Positions 14,876 through 24,824 are shown, numbered from the stretch's first letter. The stretch is DNA of 64,000 nucleotides from Hippea alviniae EP5-r (GCF_000420385.1 NZ_ATUV01000001.1:372001-436000); one strand, 5' to 3'. Translations and numbers: made by a program. The notes: a model not told the origin generated them from the letters alone.

Positions 14876-16381
14876 TTATATTTCTCCGTTTTTTATCATC
14901 TCTTTGACTTTTTTAAGAACAACCTTGCCCATTGTGTTTTTTGGTATCTCATCGACAATGTAAACCCTTTTAGGGCATTTGTAGTGAGCTATCTTGTCCT
15001 TGCAGAACTTTATTATCTCATCTGCTTTGGCACACTCTTTCTCTTTTAGTTTTACTAATGCTTCGACCCTTTCGCCAAAGTCTTCATCTTCCATACCAAA
15101 TACAAACGACTCAACCACGCAGGGATGCTCTTCTAAAGCATATTCAACTTCCTTTGGGTAAACATTGTATCCGCCGCTTATTATCATGTTTTTTGAGCGT
15201 CCAACGAGAAACAGCCTGCCTGTTTCGTCCATATATCCCATATCGCCAGTTATAAACCATCCGTCCTTGAATGACTCTTCTGTTTTTTGTGGCATTCTCC
15301 AATAGCCTTTAAACACATTGTTGCCTTTGATATAGACTTCTCCAACTTCGTTTGGCTTTGCTTCTTTGCCGTTCTTTACAATCTTTATCGAGCAGCCTTC
15401 CAAGGCATAACCAACGCTTTTTGGAACTCTTTTGTCTTCTTCGTATGGGTTTGATGCTATCATACCGGCTTCTGTCATGCCGTATCGCTCAAGGATTCTG
15501 TGTCCTGTTAGCTTCTCAAACTCATAGAAGAGTCTTTCTGAAAGCGGTGCAGAGCCAGAGATAAATACACGCATCGAACTTATATTCGGCTTTTTCTTTA
15601 ATGTTTTATAGCTTTCTATCAATCTGTAATAGAGCGTTGGAACGCCCATAAACATTGTTATCTTCTCTTTTTCTATGGTTTGCCAGACTCTGATTGGGTC
15701 AAACTTTTTGTGCATTATGATTTTACTTTTTGCATTCAACGCGCCATGCAAGGCAACGCAGAGTCCGTGAAAGTGAAAAAGCGGCAATACATGAAGAAGG
15801 ATATCGTTTTGAGTCCATCTCCAAGCCTTTTTCAATGCTTCCATATTTAAAACGAGATTATTGTGTGTTATCATTGCGCCTTTGCTTCTTCCTGTTGTGC
15901 CAGATGTGTATCCGATTATAGCCGTATCGTCTCCTTTTGCTTTATATTCGCCTTCAAACGGTTTTAGTTTTTCAATCTTTTGCATTACATCTTCTGCCAG
16001 AATTGTCTCTGTTTTTAGGGAGTTGAGCATATTTTTTAGTTTTTCGTATTTTTCTGGATAGCTGATGAATAGAGAGCTTTCTGAATCTTCAAGGAAGTAT
16101 TCAATCTCTTCTTCTGAGTATTCTGTGTTGAGTGGCAGTGTGATTGCACCGATTGTCAGGTTTGCAAGGTGAAAATAGACAAACTCCATCGATTTAGGAA
16201 GCTGTATAGCCACTCTGTCGCCTTTTTTAATGCCTAAATCAACCAGAAATGTTGCTGTTTTTCTTATCATCTCATCAACTTCTAAAAATGTATAAACCTT
16301 ATCTTCAAAGATAAGCTCTTTGTCTGGTGATGATATCATTGAATTGTGCAGCTTTTCTGCAAGGTTAAACTGCTCTTTCAT
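14876..16381 (-). CDS. AMP-forming acyl-CoA synthetase
   Basis: A 501-residue member of the ANL superfamily. It shows the ATP-binding P-loop GYTSGTTGRSKGAM, the adenylation motif ERYGMTEAG, TGDMGYMDETG, the hinge LVGRSKNMIISGG and the C-terminal catalytic Lys in KNTMGKVVLKK. It activates a carboxylic acid to acyl-CoA with ATP. Chain length cannot be read, though length and motifs resemble fatty-acyl or malonyl-CoA synthetases. It has a GGGAG site before the ATG and lies divergent from the methylmalonyl-CoA mutase gene. That placement may link it to propionate or branched-acid metabolism (inference). Confidence 0.88.
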   Translation of the reverse strand: MKEQFNLAEKLHNSMISSPDKELIFEDKVYTFLEVDEMIRKTATFLVDLGIKKGDRVAIQLPKSMEFVYFHLANLTIGAITLPLNTEYSEEEIEYFLEDSESSLFISYPEKYEKLKNMLNSLKTETILAEDVMQKIEKLKPFEGEYKAKGDDTAIIGYTSGTTGRSKGAMITHNNLVLNMEALKKAWRWTQNDILLHVLPLFHFHGLCVALHGALNAKSKIIMHKKFDPIRVWQTIEKEKITMFMGVPTLYYRLIESYKTLKKKPNISSMRVFISGSAPLSERLFYEFEKLTGHRILERYGMTEAGMIASNPYEEDKRVPKSVGYALEGCSIKIVKNGKEAKPNEVGEVYIKGNNVFKGYWRMPQKTEESFKDGWFITGDMGYMDETGRLFLVGRSKNMIISGGYNVYPKEVEYALEEHPCVVESFVFGMEDEDFGERVEALVKLKEKECAKADEIIKFCKDKIAHYKCPKRVYIVDEIPKNTMGKVVLKKVKEMIKNGEI

Positions 16382-16490
16382 TTTTTATCTCCCTTCTTTG
16401 TTTTTGCTAATTTTACAATCGATTTCTAATTTTGTCTATTGTTGAGTTGAATAGTAAGTTAATACATATCTAAACAAGTTTAATTTAAGG

Positions 16491-16519
16491 TTGTAATTTA
16501 CTCCTTTTTTTGTTAAATA
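16491..16519 (+). promoter_or_regulatory. Possible promoter of the methylmalonyl-CoA mutase operon
   Basis: TTGTAA (16491-16496), 17-base spacer, TAAATA (16514-16519). A weak match and the best one seen in the 190-base divergent intergenic stretch; nothing else was recognised there. Confidence 0.35.
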
Positions 16520-16574
16520 CAAATAGTGGGTTAAACATTTAAATAAAAGTGGGGTGGAAGTAAGGAGGATTGCC

Positions 16575-18746
16575 ATGAAGTTTAAGGAAGTTTCAAGGTC
16601 AGATTGGGAAAAGCTTGCAGAAAAGGAACTAAAGGGAAAACCATTATCAAGCTTAACTTGGGAATCACCAGAAGGAATACCTATTTCGCCACTCTATACG
16701 GCTGAAGATTTGGAGAAGCTTGAATACTTAAACACCTTTCCTGGTTTTCCACCGTTTATCCGTGGCCCAAGGGCAACAATGTATACGGTTAAACCGTGGA
16801 CAATAAGGCAGTATGCTGGATTTTCGACTGCTGAAGAATCAAACGCATTTTACAAGAAGGCTTTGGCTTTGGGTCAGCAGGGTTTATCTGTTGCATTTGA
16901 CCTTGCAACACACAGGGGCTATGATTCTGACCATCCACGAGTTGTTGGTGATGTCGGTAAGGCTGGAGTTGCAATCGATACTGTTGAAGATATGAAGATT
17001 CTTTTTGACGGCATTCCGCTTGATAAGGTTTCTGTTTCCATGACGATGAACGGTGCTGTTATTCCTGTTATGGCATTCTATATCGTTGCGGCAGAAGAGC
17101 AGGGTGTAAAGCAAGAGCAACTCTCAGGAACGATTCAGAACGATATTTTGAAAGAATTTATGGTAAGGAACACCTATATCTATCCACCACAGCCGTCAAT
17201 GAGAATTGTTGCAGATATTATTGAATATACAAGCAAATACATGCCAAAATTCAACTCAATCAGTATAAGCGGCTATCACATTCAGGAAGCTGGAGCAAAC
17301 GCCGTTTTGGAACTTGCATTTACTTTGGCTGATGGTCTTGAGTATGTTAAAACGGCTTTGGCACGTGGTCTTGATATAGACGCATTTGCTCCAAGGCTTT
17401 CGTTCTTCTTTGGAATTGGTATGAACTTCTTTATGGAGATAGCAAAACTCAGAGCTGCAAGATTCTTGTGGGCTGAACTTATGAGCCAGTTCAATCCTAA
17501 GAACCCACGCTCGATGGCTTTAAGAACTCACTGTCAGACTTCTGGATGGAGTTTGACCGCTCAGCAGCCTTACAACAATATTATCAGAACAACAATTGAA
17601 GCAATGGCTGCTGTTTTGGGTGGAACTCAATCCTTACATACAAACGCCTTAGATGAAGCTATTGCATTGCCGACGGAGTTTTCTGCGCGCATCGCAAGAA
17701 ACACGCAGATAATCATTCAGGAAGAGACAAATGTATGCAAAACTGTTGATCCGCTTGCAGGTTCTTACTTTATAGAGTCTCTTACGCATGCTCTAATAAG
17801 GGAAGCACGAAGGATTATCGATGAAATAGAAGAGATGGGCGGAATGACAAAGGCTATAGAGACAGGTATGCCGAAGCTAAGAATTGAAGAGTCTGCAGCA
17901 AAGAGACAGGCATTGATTGATACGGGTGAATTTGTTATAGTGGGTGTCAATAAATACACAATACCCGAAGAAGAAGACGAACCGGTTGAAGTGCTTGATA
18001 TAGACAATACAGCCGTTAGAGAGAAGCAGATTCAAAGAATTAAAAAAATTAAGGAGACAAGAGATAACGATAAGGTGCAAAAAGCGTTAGATAAAATAAC
18101 AAAGATTGCAGAAGAAGGAGGCAATCTGCTTGAAGCTGCCGTTGAAGCTGCAAGATTAAGGGCAACGTTGGGTGAAATATCTTATGCGATGGAGAAGGTA
18201 TTTGGCAGATATCAGCCAGAGATAAGGCTTGTAAGTGGAGCTTATGGCGGATTGGTTGAAAATGAAGAAGAGTTCAAAGAGATTCAGAAAGAGATTGAAG
18301 AGTTTGAGAAGGAAGAAGGAAGAAGACCAAGGATTTTAATAGTGAAGATGGGTCAAGATGGACACGATAGGGGAGCAAAGGTCGTAGCATCGGCATATGC
18401 GGATATGGGATTTGATGTTGATGTAGGGCCAATGTTCCAAACGCCAGATGAAGCTGCAAAGATGGCAGTTGAAAACGATGTTCATGCGATAGGTGCATCG
18501 AGTCTTGCGGCAGGTCATAATACCTTGGTGCCACAGCTTATTGAAGAGTTGAAGAAGCTCGATGCGGATGATGATATTGTTGTTACAGTAGGCGGTGTTA
18601 TACCAAAGAAGGATTATGATTTCTTGTATAAGCACGGCGTTGCAGCAATATTTGGACCTGGAACATCGCTTCTTAAATCTGCCAAAGAGCTTCTGAAGGC
18701 TATAAAGGAGAAAAGAACGCCAAGAAGGATATTGAGTGGTGAGTAG
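16575..18746 (+). CDS. Methylmalonyl-CoA mutase, fused catalytic and B12-binding domains
   Basis: A 723-residue adenosylcobalamin enzyme interconverting methylmalonyl-CoA and succinyl-CoA. Residues about 1-560 form the substrate-binding barrel (for example [16 protein letters not shown] and [13 protein letters not shown]). The C-terminal domain (about 590-715) carries the cobalamin motif D-x-H-x-x-G as [11 protein letters not shown]. Start ATG 16575 has AAGGAGG 6 bases upstream, which rules out the earlier in-frame start. The downstream order MeaB, lipoprotein, epimerase indicates a propionate/succinate interconversion operon. The 3' end overlaps the MeaB gene. Confidence 0.96.
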   Translation: MKFKEVSRSDWEKLAEKELKGKPLSSLTWESPEGIPISPLYTAEDLEKLEYLNTFPGFPPFIRGPRATMYTVKPWTIRQYAGFSTAEESNAFYKKALALGQQGLSVAFDLATHRGYDSDHPRVVGDVGKAGVAIDTVEDMKILFDGIPLDKVSVSMTMNGAVIPVMAFYIVAAEEQGVKQEQLSGTIQNDILKEFMVRNTYIYPPQPSMRIVADIIEYTSKYMPKFNSISISGYHIQEAGANAVLELAFTLADGLEYVKTALARGLDIDAFAPRLSFFFGIGMNFFMEIAKLRAARFLWAELMSQFNPKNPRSMALRTHCQTSGWSLTAQQPYNNIIRTTIEAMAAVLGGTQSLHTNALDEAIALPTEFSARIARNTQIIIQEETNVCKTVDPLAGSYFIESLTHALIREARRIIDEIEEMGGMTKAIETGMPKLRIEESAAKRQALIDTGEFVIVGVNKYTIPEEEDEPVEVLDIDNTAVREKQIQRIKKIKETRDNDKVQKALDKITKIAEEGGNLLEAAVEAARLRATLGEISYAMEKVFGRYQPEIRLVSGAYGGLVENEEEFKEIQKEIEEFEKEEGRRPRILIVKMGQDGHDRGAKVVASAYADMGFDVDVGPMFQTPDEAAKMAVENDVHAIGASSLAAGHNTLVPQLIEELKKLDADDDIVVTVGGVIPKKDYDFLYKHGVAAIFGPGTSLLKSAKELLKAIKEKRTPRRILSGE

Positions 18747-19752
18747 AGTGGATGTTGATAAGTTAGCAGAAGATTTGCTCAAAGGTAAAAGAAAGGCTCT
18801 TGCTAAGGCTATAACGCTGATAGAAAGTAAGAATAAGAAACACGAAGAAGAAGCCAAAAAGCTGCTTGAGATGATTTTGCCACATACGGGCAACTCTGTA
18901 AGGATAGGCATTAGTGGTGTTCCCGGTGTTGGTAAGAGCACATTTATTGAAGCATTTGGCCTTTATCTGATAGAGAATGGGCATAAGGTTGCTGTTTTGG
19001 CTATCGACCCGAGCTCTCAGATAACAGGTGGCTCTATTTTGGGTGATAAGACTCGAATGGAAGAGTTGTCCCGAAGGGAAGAAGCCTTTATTAGGCCTTC
19101 TCCTTCGGGCAGTTCTTTGGGTGGTGTTGCAAGAAGGACGAGAGAGAGTATTTTTTTGTGTGAAGCCAATGGGTATGATGTTATAATTGTTGAAACCGTT
19201 GGAGTTGGGCAGTCGGAAGTTAAAGTTGCTGGTATGGTTGACTTTTTTCTTTTGATGCAGCTGCCCAATGCTGGTGATGAACTGCAGGGTATAAAGCGTG
19301 GCGTTATGGAAGTTGCGAATGCTATAGTAATAAACAAGGCTGATGGCGATAATTTAGAAAAGGCAAAGTTAGCCAAGAAGCAGCTTGAAAACGCTCTGAG
19401 TATATTCATGCGAGTTGACGAAGATTGGAAGGTTCCCGTTTTGCTTGTTAGTGCTTTGAAAAAGAAAGGGATGGAAGATGTATGGAAAACAATTTCTGAT
19501 TACATAGAGATAAAAAAGAAAAACGGTAAATTTTTAAAGAATAGACAGAGACAAGAGATAGATTGGATGTGGTCTGTTGTTATGGAAGGTTTGAAGAGTA
19601 TGCTTGAGAATAATCAGAAGGTTGCAGCATTATCAAAAGATATGGAGAAGGCTGTGATAAACAGGTTAACAACGCCATCGCTTGCTGCTGAGTATATACT
19701 TGAAGGATTTAGAAAATCTTTATGTAAGGGGGATGCCCCATGGATAGATTAA
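18736..19752 (+). CDS. meaB: MeaB/ArgK-type G-protein chaperone of methylmalonyl-CoA mutase
   Basis: A 338-residue GTPase of the G3E family that loads and protects the B12 cofactor of methylmalonyl-CoA mutase. Walker A is GVPGVGKST at about residues 60-68, the G3-like region is [11 protein letters not shown], and the base-recognition motif is VINKADG. The start is a GTG with AAGGA 6 bases upstream, inside the mutase gene; GTG 18739 or 18748 are alternatives. It overlaps the following lipoprotein gene by 13 bases. Confidence 0.94.
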   Translation: MVSRVDVDKLAEDLLKGKRKALAKAITLIESKNKKHEEEAKKLLEMILPHTGNSVRIGISGVPGVGKSTFIEAFGLYLIENGHKVAVLAIDPSSQITGGSILGDKTRMEELSRREEAFIRPSPSGSSLGGVARRTRESIFLCEANGYDVIIVETVGVGQSEVKVAGMVDFFLLMQLPNAGDELQGIKRGVMEVANAIVINKADGDNLEKAKLAKKQLENALSIFMRVDEDWKVPVLLVSALKKKGMEDVWKTISDYIEIKKKNGKFLKNRQRQEIDWMWSVVMEGLKSMLENNQKVAALSKDMEKAVINRLTTPSLAAEYILEGFRKSLCKGDAPWID

Positions 19753-20186
19753 AGGTGTTGGTTGTGGGTCTTATTCTTACAGTTTTTTTGGGTTTTAGCG
19801 TTACTTCATGCACAACAGAGAGTGAAAATGTTGCTTTGGGAACGGCAGTTGGTGCTGGGATAGGTGCAGCAGTAACGAAAAATAAGTGGAAAGGTGTGGT
19901 TATAGGTGGAATCTTGGGTGCTGTAGCTGGAGAAGCTATGTATCAGATTCAGCAAAGGGCGATAAACGAAGCGGTAGCTCAGCAGAAGCCCGTTGCTTAT
20001 CAAAGAACAACACCAAATGGTGGTTGGGAAAGGGTTGAGGCAGAGCCTGTTGGTCAGCCTACAGTTAATCCAAACGAGCATACAAAGTGCCAGAAGGTTC
20101 ATGTAAGGGAGATTAGAAACGGTAAGGTTATAAAAGATGAGATTAAAGAAGTATGTAAAGGATACAAAGAGACCAATACCTATTAA
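19740..20186 (+). CDS. Glycine-zipper lipoprotein, function unknown
   Basis: A 148-residue exported protein. The hydrophobic N-terminus ends in a lipobox-like FSVTSC, so the mature protein is probably lipidated at Cys24. Two Gly/Ala-rich segments (about residues 33-66, [14 protein letters not shown] and [15 protein letters not shown]) form a glycine-zipper hairpin that inserts in membranes, as in SlyB- and OmpA-leader-type proteins. The C-terminal part has two cysteines. It is embedded between meaB and the epimerase gene without an obvious metabolic reason. Confidence 0.7.
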   Translation: MDRLKVLVVGLILTVFLGFSVTSCTTESENVALGTAVGAGIGAAVTKNKWKGVVIGGILGAVAGEAMYQIQQRAINEAVAQQKPVAYQRTTPNGGWERVEAEPVGQPTVNPNEHTKCQKVHVREIRNGKVIKDEIKEVCKGYKETNTY

Positions 20187-20198
20187 AAGGAGAGAGCG

Positions 20199-20600
20199 AT
20201 GATAAAGAGAATAGACCATATAGGTGTTGCAGTTAGAGATTTAGATAAAACTATTGAGCTTTATAAAGATGTGTTTGGTTTTGAGCTGCTTGAGATAGAA
20301 GATGTCCCGTCTCAAAAGGTAAGGGTGGCAAAATTTGATGTTAATGGTGTGCATATTGAGTTTTTAGAGCCAACAAGTGAAGATAGTCCAATTTACAAGT
20401 ACATAGAAAAAAAGGGCGAAGGTATGCATCATATTGCCTATTTTACCGACGATATAGAAGGTGAGTTGGAAAAATTTAAAGAGAAAGGGATAAAGTTGAT
20501 AAACGAAGAGCCTGTTAAAGGTTCGTCAGGTACTTACATAGCATTTGTTCATCCGAAATCTTCTATTATTTTGACTGAGCTCGTCTCAAAGGGGGAGTAG
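20199..20600 (+). CDS. mce: Methylmalonyl-CoA epimerase
   Basis: A 133-residue vicinal-oxygen-chelate protein interconverting (R)- and (S)-methylmalonyl-CoA. The start IDHIGVAVRDLDKTI carries the first metal-binding His, and GMHHIAYFTDDI and the C-terminal SSIILTELV supply further ligands. Length is typical. A GGAGAG site precedes the ATG. Its place after mutase and MeaB completes the methylmalonyl-CoA branch. Confidence 0.94.
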   Translation: MIKRIDHIGVAVRDLDKTIELYKDVFGFELLEIEDVPSQKVRVAKFDVNGVHIEFLEPTSEDSPIYKYIEKKGEGMHHIAYFTDDIEGELEKFKEKGIKLINEEPVKGSSGTYIAFVHPKSSIILTELVSKGE

Positions 20601-20606
20601 TCTAAA

Positions 20607-21953
20607 ATGGAATTGCCTATAAAGGTTGTGGTTATTGGCGGTGATGCGGCAGGTATGAGTGCTGCAAGTCAAATAAAAAGAAGGATAAAGTCGGCCGAAG
20701 TTGTTGTTTTGGAGAAAGGTATTGATGTCTCTTACGGTGCTTGTGGAATGCCTTACAATATAGGGTATAAGGGTGATATAGATGACCTTGTTGTTCTAAC
20801 AGCTGAAGATTTTAAAACAAAAAGAGGCATAGATGTAAGACTTTTGAGTGAGGCTGTTGGTGTTGATACGAAGAGTAAGAAGGTCTTTGTAAAGAGTTTA
20901 TCGAGTGATAGAGAGTATGAGTTAAAATACGATAAGCTCTTTATAGGCAGTGGTGCAAGCGCTTCTGTTCCACCGATTGAAGGTGTTGACAGGGAAGGTG
21001 TATTTACACTTAAAATCTTAGATGATGCACGAAAGATAAAGCAGTTTATCGAAGAGAAGAAGCCTAAAAAAGCCGTCTTGATAGGCGGTGGGTTTATAAA
21101 CCTTGAGCTTGCAGAGAATTTTAAAAGATTGGGCATGGATGTTGTTATATTAGAAAAGCTTGATGATGTACTGTTAAATTTTGATGAAGGCGTATCTGAG
21201 CTTGTCAAAGAAGAGCTTAAGAGAAATGGCGTTGAAATTATCTGTGGTGTCAATATAGAGAAGATAGAAGATGGGCTAATAGTAGAAACCGATAAAGGTG
21301 ATTTTGAAGCTGATTTGGTTAATATAGCTGCAGGTGTGAAGCCTAATACCGAGTTTTTGAAAGATGGAGAAATAGAGCTTGAAAAGGGCGCAATAGTTGT
21401 TGATAGGTATTTTAAGACGAATGTTGAAGATGTGTATGCAGGCGGCGATTGTGCCCTGATTTATCATAGAATACTTGATAAAAATGTTTACATGCCTCTT
21501 GGAACAAATGCAAATAAGGCCGGTAGAATAGCCGGTGCCAATATGGCAGGCGCAAGAGAAAAATTTGCCGGCATTGTTGGAACGATAATCTTTAAGGTAT
21601 TTGAGAAGGGTATAGCAAAAACCGGCTTATCTTTGAAGGAAGCTGTAGATAACAGTTTTGATGCGTTTGAGACGACGATTGAAGCACCTATTACAGCTCA
21701 TGGTTTTCATCATCAGGGTAAAGTTTCAGTAAGACTCGTTGCTGAACATGGTTCTGGAAGGCTGCTTGGAGCTCAGATATTTGGCGATGCAGAAGCTGTC
21801 TGGAGAATTGATGTTGTTGCAGCTGTATTATATGCGAATTTGACAATCAAAGATGTGCAAGGACTTGATTTGGCTTATTCTCCACCGTTTGCACCGGTGT
21901 GGGACCCAATTCTTGTTTGTGCCAATCAGGCTATTAAAAAGGTGAAAAAATGA
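20607..21953 (+). CDS. FAD-dependent disulfide reductase, CoA-disulfide/polysulfide reductase type
   Basis: A 448-residue flavoprotein with an N-terminal FAD motif (VIGGDAAGMSAAS), an NAD(P)H-binding motif near residue 155 (AVLIGGGFINLELAE) and a second FAD motif (VYAGGDCA). It has the single redox Cys46 in SYGACGMPYNIGY. This is the arrangement of CoA-disulfide reductases and NADH-dependent sulfur or polysulfide reductases, which use a Cys-S-S-CoA intermediate. In a sulfur-reducing organism it could reduce polysulfide or recycle CoA disulfide. No rhodanese domain is fused. It overlaps thrC by 4 bases. Confidence 0.88.
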   Translation: MELPIKVVVIGGDAAGMSAASQIKRRIKSAEVVVLEKGIDVSYGACGMPYNIGYKGDIDDLVVLTAEDFKTKRGIDVRLLSEAVGVDTKSKKVFVKSLSSDREYELKYDKLFIGSGASASVPPIEGVDREGVFTLKILDDARKIKQFIEEKKPKKAVLIGGGFINLELAENFKRLGMDVVILEKLDDVLLNFDEGVSELVKEELKRNGVEIICGVNIEKIEDGLIVETDKGDFEADLVNIAAGVKPNTEFLKDGEIELEKGAIVVDRYFKTNVEDVYAGGDCALIYHRILDKNVYMPLGTNANKAGRIAGANMAGAREKFAGIVGTIIFKVFEKGIAKTGLSLKEAVDNSFDAFETTIEAPITAHGFHHQGKVSVRLVAEHGSGRLLGAQIFGDAEAVWRIDVVAAVLYANLTIKDVQGLDLAYSPPFAPVWDPILVCANQAIKKVKK

Positions 21954-23317
21954 GATACAGAAGCAGTCGTGGTGGCGTTGAAGGTTTAAGTTTTATTGAC
22001 GCCTTTCTGATGGGTCTTGCTGATGATGGCGGCCTTATAGTGCCAGAAGAGATACCGAGTGTTGAGCTTGATAAACTTCAATCTCTATCTTACACAGAGC
22101 TTGCATTTGAGATTTTTAAGCTATTTATAGATGATATACCAGAAGACGATTTAAAGAAGCTTGTTGAGAAGAGTTATTCCACATTCGATACAGAAAAGAT
22201 AACACCTGTTGTTAAAAAAGATGGTGTATTTATACTTGAACTATTCCATGGGCCAACATTTGCATTTAAAGATGTAGCGCTTCAGTTTTTGGGTAATTTA
22301 TTCGAATATGTGCTCGATAAAAAAGATAGCTATGTCAATGTGCTTGGTGCAACAAGTGGGGATACGGGCTCTGCCGCAATTTACGGGCTTAAAGGCAAAA
22401 AGAATATAAACATATTTATACTTCATCCTTATGGCAAGGTCAGTAGGGTTCAAGAGCTTCAGATGACGACAGTTGAAGACAAGAATGTGTTTAATATAGC
22501 TATAAAAGGCACATTTGACGATTGTCAGGCTATCGTAAAGGCGATATTCAATGACCTTGACTTTAAGGAGAAGCATAGGCTTGGTGCTGTCAATTCCATA
22601 AACTGGGCAAGGATTTTAGCCCAGATTGTCTATTATTTCTATGCATATTTTAAGGCTAAACCTGAAAAACTCTATTTTAGTGTTCCAACGGGCAATTTTG
22701 GAGATATATTTGCAGGCTATATGGCAAAACTTATGGGCTTGCCTATAGAGAAGCTGATACTTGCAACAAACTCAAACGACATCCTGTATCGCTTTGTCAA
22801 TCAAGGTGATTACTCTGTTGGAGAAGTTGTAAAGACGCTGTCTCCATCAATGGATATTCAGGTTGCGAGCAATTTTGAAAGGTATCTTTACTATCTGTTT
22901 GGCGAAGATACACAGAAAGTTAAAAGCTTGATGGAAGAGTTTGCCGCAAATAGACGCTTAAAGTTTGATGGTGATGTTCTCAAAAAGGTTCAGTCTGAGT
23001 TTGACTCATTTAGGGTAAGCATTAAAGATACGCTGAATACGATTAGGGAGTTTTACAAAAAGACAGGGTATATAATTGACCCGCATACGGCAGCTGGCAT
23101 ATATGCTGCATGGCAGAGTGGCTATAATGATGTAATCTGTCTTGCAACTGCACACCCTGCGAAGTTTCCAGAAGCTATCGTTGATGCAATAGGAAAAGAG
23201 CCAGAAAAACCTAAAGCGATAGCCGAACTTGAAAGTAAAGAAAAAAGAGTCAGCATACTTGACAATTCCGTCTCTGAAGTTAAGAAATTTATTGAAGAAA
23301 AGTTGACGAATGATTAA
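21950..23317 (+). CDS. thrC: Threonine synthase
   Basis: A 455-residue PLP enzyme converting O-phosphohomoserine to threonine and phosphate. The N-terminus (MRYRSSRGGVEGLSF) is that of the fungal/E. coli-type threonine synthase. The PLP Lys is in GPTFAFKDVALQF, and the phosphate-binding loop is VLGATSGDTGSAA. Length fits the class. It overlaps the flavoprotein gene upstream and ends just before a tRNA promoter. Confidence 0.95.
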   Translation: MRYRSSRGGVEGLSFIDAFLMGLADDGGLIVPEEIPSVELDKLQSLSYTELAFEIFKLFIDDIPEDDLKKLVEKSYSTFDTEKITPVVKKDGVFILELFHGPTFAFKDVALQFLGNLFEYVLDKKDSYVNVLGATSGDTGSAAIYGLKGKKNINIFILHPYGKVSRVQELQMTTVEDKNVFNIAIKGTFDDCQAIVKAIFNDLDFKEKHRLGAVNSINWARILAQIVYYFYAYFKAKPEKLYFSVPTGNFGDIFAGYMAKLMGLPIEKLILATNSNDILYRFVNQGDYSVGEVVKTLSPSMDIQVASNFERYLYYLFGEDTQKVKSLMEEFAANRRLKFDGDVLKKVQSEFDSFRVSIKDTLNTIREFYKKTGYIIDPHTAAGIYAAWQSGYNDVICLATAHPAKFPEAIVDAIGKEPEKPKAIAELESKEKRVSILDNSVSEVKKFIEEKLTND

Positions 23318-23325
23318 ATTTTTTG

Positions 23326-23354
23326 TTGACAAGTTAGGGTCAAATGTGTAATAT
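23326..23354 (+). promoter_or_regulatory. Promoter of the tRNA-HU cluster
   Basis: TTGACA (23326-23331), 17-base spacer, TAATAT (23349-23354), followed by GC-rich sequence leading into tRNA-Lys. Confidence 0.7.
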
Positions 23355-23387
23355 CACTTTCGCCCGAGCGATACGGGCATGGTCGGT

Positions 23388-23463
23388 GGGCCGTTAGCTC
23401 AGTCGGTAGAGCAGTAGCCTTTTAAGCTATTGGCCGCAGGTTCGATTCCTGCACGGCCCACCA
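23388..23463 (+). tRNA. tRNA-Lys (TTT)
   Basis: 76 bases with encoded CCA. The acceptor GGGCCGT pairs with ACGGCCC, the anticodon loop is CTTTTAA and the T-arm is GCAGGTTCGATTCCTGC. Confidence 0.96.
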
Positions 23464-23473
23464 TGATTTGAGT

Positions 23474-23551
23474 GTCCCCATCGTCTAGCCTGGCCAAGGA
23501 CATCGCCCTTTCACGGCGAAAACGTGGGTTCGAATCCCGCTGGGGACGCCA
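23474..23551 (+). tRNA. tRNA-Glu (TTC)
   Basis: 78 bases with encoded CCA. The acceptor GTCCCCA pairs with TGGGGAC, the anticodon loop is CTTTCAC, and the D-loop is slightly long. Begins 10 bases after tRNA-Lys. Confidence 0.95.
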
Positions 23552-23576
23552 TCTTTTTTAAAGTGGAGGTAGTTTT

Positions 23577-23852
23577 ATGACAAAGGCTGAGTTAATAGAG
23601 AAGGTTGCACAGAAGACTGGAGCAACAAAGACTCAGACAAAGAAGATTATTGACGCAACAATTGAAACTATCATGGAAGCCGTGGCTGAGGGCGAGAAGG
23701 TTGGTTTTGCAGGCTTTGGAACATTCTATATAAGCAAAAGGTCTGCAAGAATGGGTAGAAACCCAAGAACTGGTGAGAAGCTGAAGATTGAAGCATTCAA
23801 CTTGCCGAGCTTTAAGTGCGGAAGAATCTTTAAAGAAAAGGTCAACAAGTAG
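23577..23852 (+). CDS. hup: HU-type nucleoid protein
   Basis: A 91-residue HU/IHF-family protein that bends and compacts DNA as a dimer. Typical segments are MTKAELIEKVAQKTG, GFGTFYISKRSARMGRNP (beta arm) and FKCGRIFKEKV at the end. Unusual is a Cys in the last helix region. GGAGG precedes the ATG. It is placed between two tRNA pairs, 25 bases after tRNA-Glu and 13 bases before tRNA-Val, so it is probably cut out of a common transcript by tRNA-processing RNases. Confidence 0.95.
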   Translation: MTKAELIEKVAQKTGATKTQTKKIIDATIETIMEAVAEGEKVGFAGFGTFYISKRSARMGRNPRTGEKLKIEAFNLPSFKCGRIFKEKVNK

Positions 23853-23865
23853 TAGCTGAAGAATA

Positions 23866-23941
23866 GGGCGCATAGCTCAGCTGGAAGAGCACCTGCCTTA
23901 CAAGCAGGGGGTCGTAGGTTCAAGTCCTGCTGCGCCCACCA
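23866..23941 (+). tRNA. tRNA-Val (TAC)
   Basis: 76 bases with encoded CCA. The acceptor GGGCGCA pairs with TGCGCCC, the anticodon loop is CTTACAA and the T-arm is GTAGGTTCAAGTCCTGC. Confidence 0.96.
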
Positions 23942-23952
23942 TTGATGCAAGC

Positions 23953-24029
23953 GGAGCCGTAGTTCAGCTGGTTAGAACGCTGGCCTGTCACGCCAGAGGT
24001 CGCGAGTTCAAGTCTCGTCGGCTCCGCCA
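23953..24029 (+). tRNA. tRNA-Asp (GTC)
   Basis: 77 bases with encoded CCA. The acceptor GGAGCCG pairs with CGGCTCC, and the anticodon loop is CTGTCAC. Confidence 0.96.
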
Positions 24030-24044
24030 TTTTTTATTTTAAAA

Positions 24045-24824
24045 ATGTTAAAGAGTGCGGTTATATCGGTTGGGAAAGAGATAGTTGGTGGTATTACTTT
24101 AGATACTAACTCTTTTTTTATTGCAGGCTATCTTCTGCGTCTTGGTTTCAATAATCGTCATATCATAGCTGTTGATGATGAGAAGGAAGAGATAATAGAG
24201 ACGATCAACTTTTTGCTTAATAAGGTTGATGTTATAATAACGACGGGTGGACTTGGTCCTACATTTGATGATAAGACAATGGAGTCTGTGGCTGCTGCTT
24301 TGAAGCTAAATCTCTATCTTGATGCAGATGCGCTGAAATTTATAGATGAATTTTATACGAAGCTATACAATCAGGGAAGGATAGATGAACCTGGGTTGAA
24401 TGAGAAAAGAAGAAAAATGGCGTATCTTATTGAAGGATGCAAGCCTTTAAAAAACAGTGTAGGTGCAGCTTATGGCTGTTATATCAAATATCAAGGTAAG
24501 CATATCTTTGTTTTGCCTGGTGTTCCAAAAGAGATGAAACCGATGTTTGAGAACGAAGTTGTGCCTATTTTGAAAGAGATAAGTGATGGTGTTATTGTTG
24601 CTTTGGAGTTTGAGTTTAAGATAAACGATGAGAGCGTGCTTGGAGAGTTGATTGATAAAGTGATGAGAAAGAGTGAAGTGTATATCAAGTCGCTACCTGT
24701 TGGGTTTGAAAGTGATAGCATGGGCGTAAGGTTTACGGCTTACGGTGAGAGTGAATCTAAGGCAAAAGAGAAAATTTTAAGGGCAAAAGAAGAGTTGGAA
24801 AATCTATTAAAATCTAAAGTATAA
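24045..24824 (+). CDS. CinA-type molybdopterin-binding-domain protein
   Basis: A 259-residue protein matching the N-terminal MoaB/Mog-like domain of CinA, with VGKEIVGGITLDTNSFFI, IITTGGLGPTFDDKTME and LPGVPKEMKPMF. In CinA this domain is linked to ADP-ribose or FAD pyrophosphatase activity. The C-terminal nicotinamide-nucleotide amidase domain is absent here. The ATG is only 15 bases after tRNA-Asp, with a T/A-rich leader and no ribosome-binding site. Translation may follow tRNA processing and leaderless-type initiation. Confidence 0.85.
   Translation: MLKSAVISVGKEIVGGITLDTNSFFIAGYLLRLGFNNRHIIAVDDEKEEIIETINFLLNKVDVIITTGGLGPTFDDKTMESVAAALKLNLYLDADALKFIDEFYTKLYNQGRIDEPGLNEKRRKMAYLIEGCKPLKNSVGAAYGCYIKYQGKHIFVLPGVPKEMKPMFENEVVPILKEISDGVIVALEFEFKINDESVLGELIDKVMRKSEVYIKSLPVGFESDSMGVRFTAYGESESKAKEKILRAKEELENLLKSKV

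Noticed and set aside
16382-16574. Cobalamin riboswitch before methylmalonyl-CoA mutase
   Set aside because: The AT-rich gap shows no conserved B12-box sequence and little pairing potential by eye.
18336-18941. 201-codon minus-strand frame opposite mutase and meaB
   Set aside because: It lies fully opposite two strongly recognised genes and has no recognisable domain or ribosome-binding site.
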